64,000 nt of DNA from Synechococcus sp. CC9311 (GTDB taxonomy: Bacteria > Cyanobacteriota > Cyanobacteriia > PCC-6307 > Cyanobiaceae). A program made the position numbers and the translations under genes. Of this stretch, positions 62,720 through 64,000 are shown piece by piece. The DNA lies in the NCBI RefSeq assembly GCF_000014585.1, contig NC_008319.1, forward strand, positions 806,001-870,000. Reading direction: 5' to 3'. Below the pieces are notes generated by a model, which saw only the letters and a program-made list of their open reading frames with translations, had not been told where the DNA came from and ran no database searches. Numbering within the stretch: position 1 is the first letter of the stretch; each line of letters begins with the position of its first letter.

Positions 62720-63202
62720 TCAGTGTTGAAACCATCCTGTCAGTGCAACGGCTAATGCATCAGCAGCATCATCGGGTCGGGGTGGTGTGTCGAGATTGAG
62801 TTCGCGCATCACGGCCTCAAGAACTTCATCTTTGTCTGCGTGGCCATGCCCTGTTAGCGCCTGCTTAATTTGCATTGGTGGAAACTCCACAATCGGAAGC
62901 CCAAAGCGTGCGAGCGTCATGATCAACACACCGCGAGCCTGTACAACGGCGATGGTGTTGCTGGAGCGGTAAAAGAAAAACTTCTCCACGCTGGCTAGTT
63001 CCGGTTGATGGATTCGAATGATTTGGCGGAGGTCACGGGCAATTTCCACCATTCGCTCACCTTCGCTTCGTCCTGGATCGGTGCGAATGATTCCGCAGTC
63101 GATCATCCGTTGCGAGCCTTCCTGCTTTCCCTTGCGTGGCTCTACGTCGATCACGCCGTAGCCAACCCTTGCCAAGCCTGGATCAATGCCGAGGATCCGC
63201 AA
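62720..63202 (-). CDS. ruvC: Holliday junction resolvase RuvC
   Basis: The product has 160 residues and starts MRILGIDPGLARVGYGVIDV, with the first catalytic Asp (D7). The second acid is in LASVEKFFFYRSSNT, and the last pair is in DTPPRPDDAADALAVALTG. KQALTGHGHADKDEVLEAV is another family block. It resolves recombination junctions made with RuvAB. It starts six bases after the chlI stop, so it is likely read with chlI. Confidence 0.97.
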   Translation of the reverse strand: MRILGIDPGLARVGYGVIDVEPRKGKQEGSQRMIDCGIIRTDPGRSEGERMVEIARDLRQIIRIHQPELASVEKFFFYRSSNTIAVVQARGVLIMTLARFGLPIVEFPPMQIKQALTGHGHADKDEVLEAVMRELNLDTPPRPDDAADALAVALTGWFQH

Positions 63203-63208
63203 TGTGAA

Positions 63209-64000
63209 CTAGCTGGCCAGGGCCAGTTCGAACTCCGAGCGATCGCTCGACTCATTGCGTTCAAACACCTTGCAGAACACCTTGACCACCCGATCGCCGG
63301 AGTCAATCTGCTCCAAAGGGTCTTTGCGCAGTCGATGGCGCAGGCAGCAAGACACCACGCGGGCAACATCGTCTTCGCTGACCTCTGTGCGCCCCTCAAA
63401 GGCGGCTAGGGCGCGTGCTGCTCGATTGGTCACAATGTCGCCACGCAAGCCATCCACGTCCAATTCTCCGCAGACTGATGAAATGCTCAGGCGCAAGTCA
63501 TCGTCAATTGTGACCTGCTCAAGTCGTTGCTGCGCTTCCACCACCCTGGCCTGCAGGGCGTCTTGGCCAGCCGTCACGCTCATGCTGAAGGCGTCGGGGT
63601 CACTGTCGAAAGCCGTGCGCTGATCCACCACTTTCACTCTTAATTGTGGATCGCGAACGGTGCGCACTTCCACACTCATCCCAAATCGATCGAGCAGTTG
63701 GGGCCGAAGCTCCCCTTCTTCCGGGTTGCCTGATCCAATCAACACGAAGCGGGCAGGGTGACGCACGGAGACACCCTCGCGTTCCACTGTGTTCCAGCCA
63801 GAGGCTGCGGAGTCGAGCAGAACGTCAACCAGGTGATCATCGAGCAGGTTGACTTCGTCGACGTAAAGCAGGCCGCGGTTGGCTTTGGCGAGCAAACCTG
63901 GTTCAAAGGCGCGGACGCCTTCACTCAATGCCTTTTCGATGTCGATCGTGCCGCAGAGGCGATCTTCTGTGGCACCAAGGGGAAGGTCAACCATGGGCAC
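63209..64000 (-). CDS. chlI: Magnesium chelatase subunit I, N-terminus cut by window edge
   Basis: The visible 263 residues are the C-terminal two thirds. [24 protein letters not shown] comes just before the AAA+ Walker [64 protein letters not shown] follows (sensor and arginine region). The Walker A end lies beyond position 64000. ChlI is the ATPase of the enzyme that inserts Mg into protoporphyrin IX in chlorophyll synthesis. It is transcribed toward ruvC. Confidence 0.97.
   Translation of the reverse strand: MPMVDLPLGATEDRLCGTIDIEKALSEGVRAFEPGLLAKANRGLLYVDEVNLLDDHLVDVLLDSAASGWNTVEREGVSVRHPARFVLIGSGNPEEGELRPQLLDRFGMSVEVRTVRDPQLRVKVVDQRTAFDSDPDAFSMSVTAGQDALQARVVEAQQRLEQVTIDDDLRLSISSVCGELDVDGLRGDIVTNRAARALAAFEGRTEVSEDDVARVVSCCLRHRLRKDPLEQIDSGDRVVKVFCKVFERNESSDRSEFELALAS

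Noticed and set aside
1-64000. CRISPR array, prophage or complete insertion sequence
   Set aside because: No direct repeats with regular spacers, integrase, capsid or transposase gene was seen anywhere in the window.

Overview
The window comes from a marine unicellular cyanobacterium, most likely a Synechococcus of the open-ocean or coastal picocyanobacterial group. It carries psbD-psbC, ycf4, petM, ycf39, chlI, an NTRC-type thioredoxin reductase, a cyAbrB regulator and the three-part pnt transhydrogenase. Its housekeeping genes are moderately GC-rich and tightly packed. The call rests on gene content and order; no database was searched.

Layout. (1) 1-5000 is AT-rich and accessory. It holds two secreted proteins flanking a candidate periplasmic-chaperone-like protein, an AraC-type regulator and a coupled predicted outer-membrane protein, followed by about 1.2 kb without a convincing gene. 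(2) 5.0-9.8 kb is a minus-strand run (Npun_F0494-like gene, cobQ, 2Fe-2S ferredoxin, EamA transporter, 42-residue ORF, metallo-beta-lactamase-like protein) facing maf. (3) 9.8-18 kb is photosynthetic core: psbDC, ycf4, petM and ycf39, with a cyclophilin, ilvN and trm1. (4) 18-24.7 kb holds an arsM-like methyltransferase, a pseudouridine synthase that seems to start at CTG behind a Nif11-like gene, infA, NTRC and an SF2 helicase with an unresolved start. (5) 24.7-41.6 kb holds pntA1-pntA2-pntB, a YheT-like hydrolase, dxr, an NSS transporter, cysS, an MFS transporter, polA, an HlyD adaptor and ychF. (6) 41.6-44.1 kb is a second AT-rich accessory stretch with small ORFs and a cluster of three hairpins. 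(7) 44.1-53.6 kb holds a Coq4-like protein, an MFS transporter, a DUF1400-like hydrolase, a peptide-type ABC permease and binding protein, hom, sufE and 5-formyl-THF cyclo-ligase. (8) 53.7-62.7 kb is a third AT-rich accessory stretch of small hypotheticals, with a Tat-exported beta-carbonic anhydrase, cyAbrB and SelO. (9) 62.7-64 kb holds ruvC and the C-terminal part of chlI, cut by the window edge.

How genes work together: psbD/psbC overlap and are surely cotranscribed. ycf4, ycf39 and petM serve the assembly or structure of photosystem I, photosystem II and cytochrome b6f. pntA1/A2/B form one membrane transhydrogenase. Many minus-strand pairs share ATGA stop/start overlaps, which implies translational coupling. 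The most unusual material is the surface-protein cassette at 163-3741, the hairpin cluster near 43.1 kb, and the non-canonical starts at 19.7 kb and 23.6-23.8 kb.
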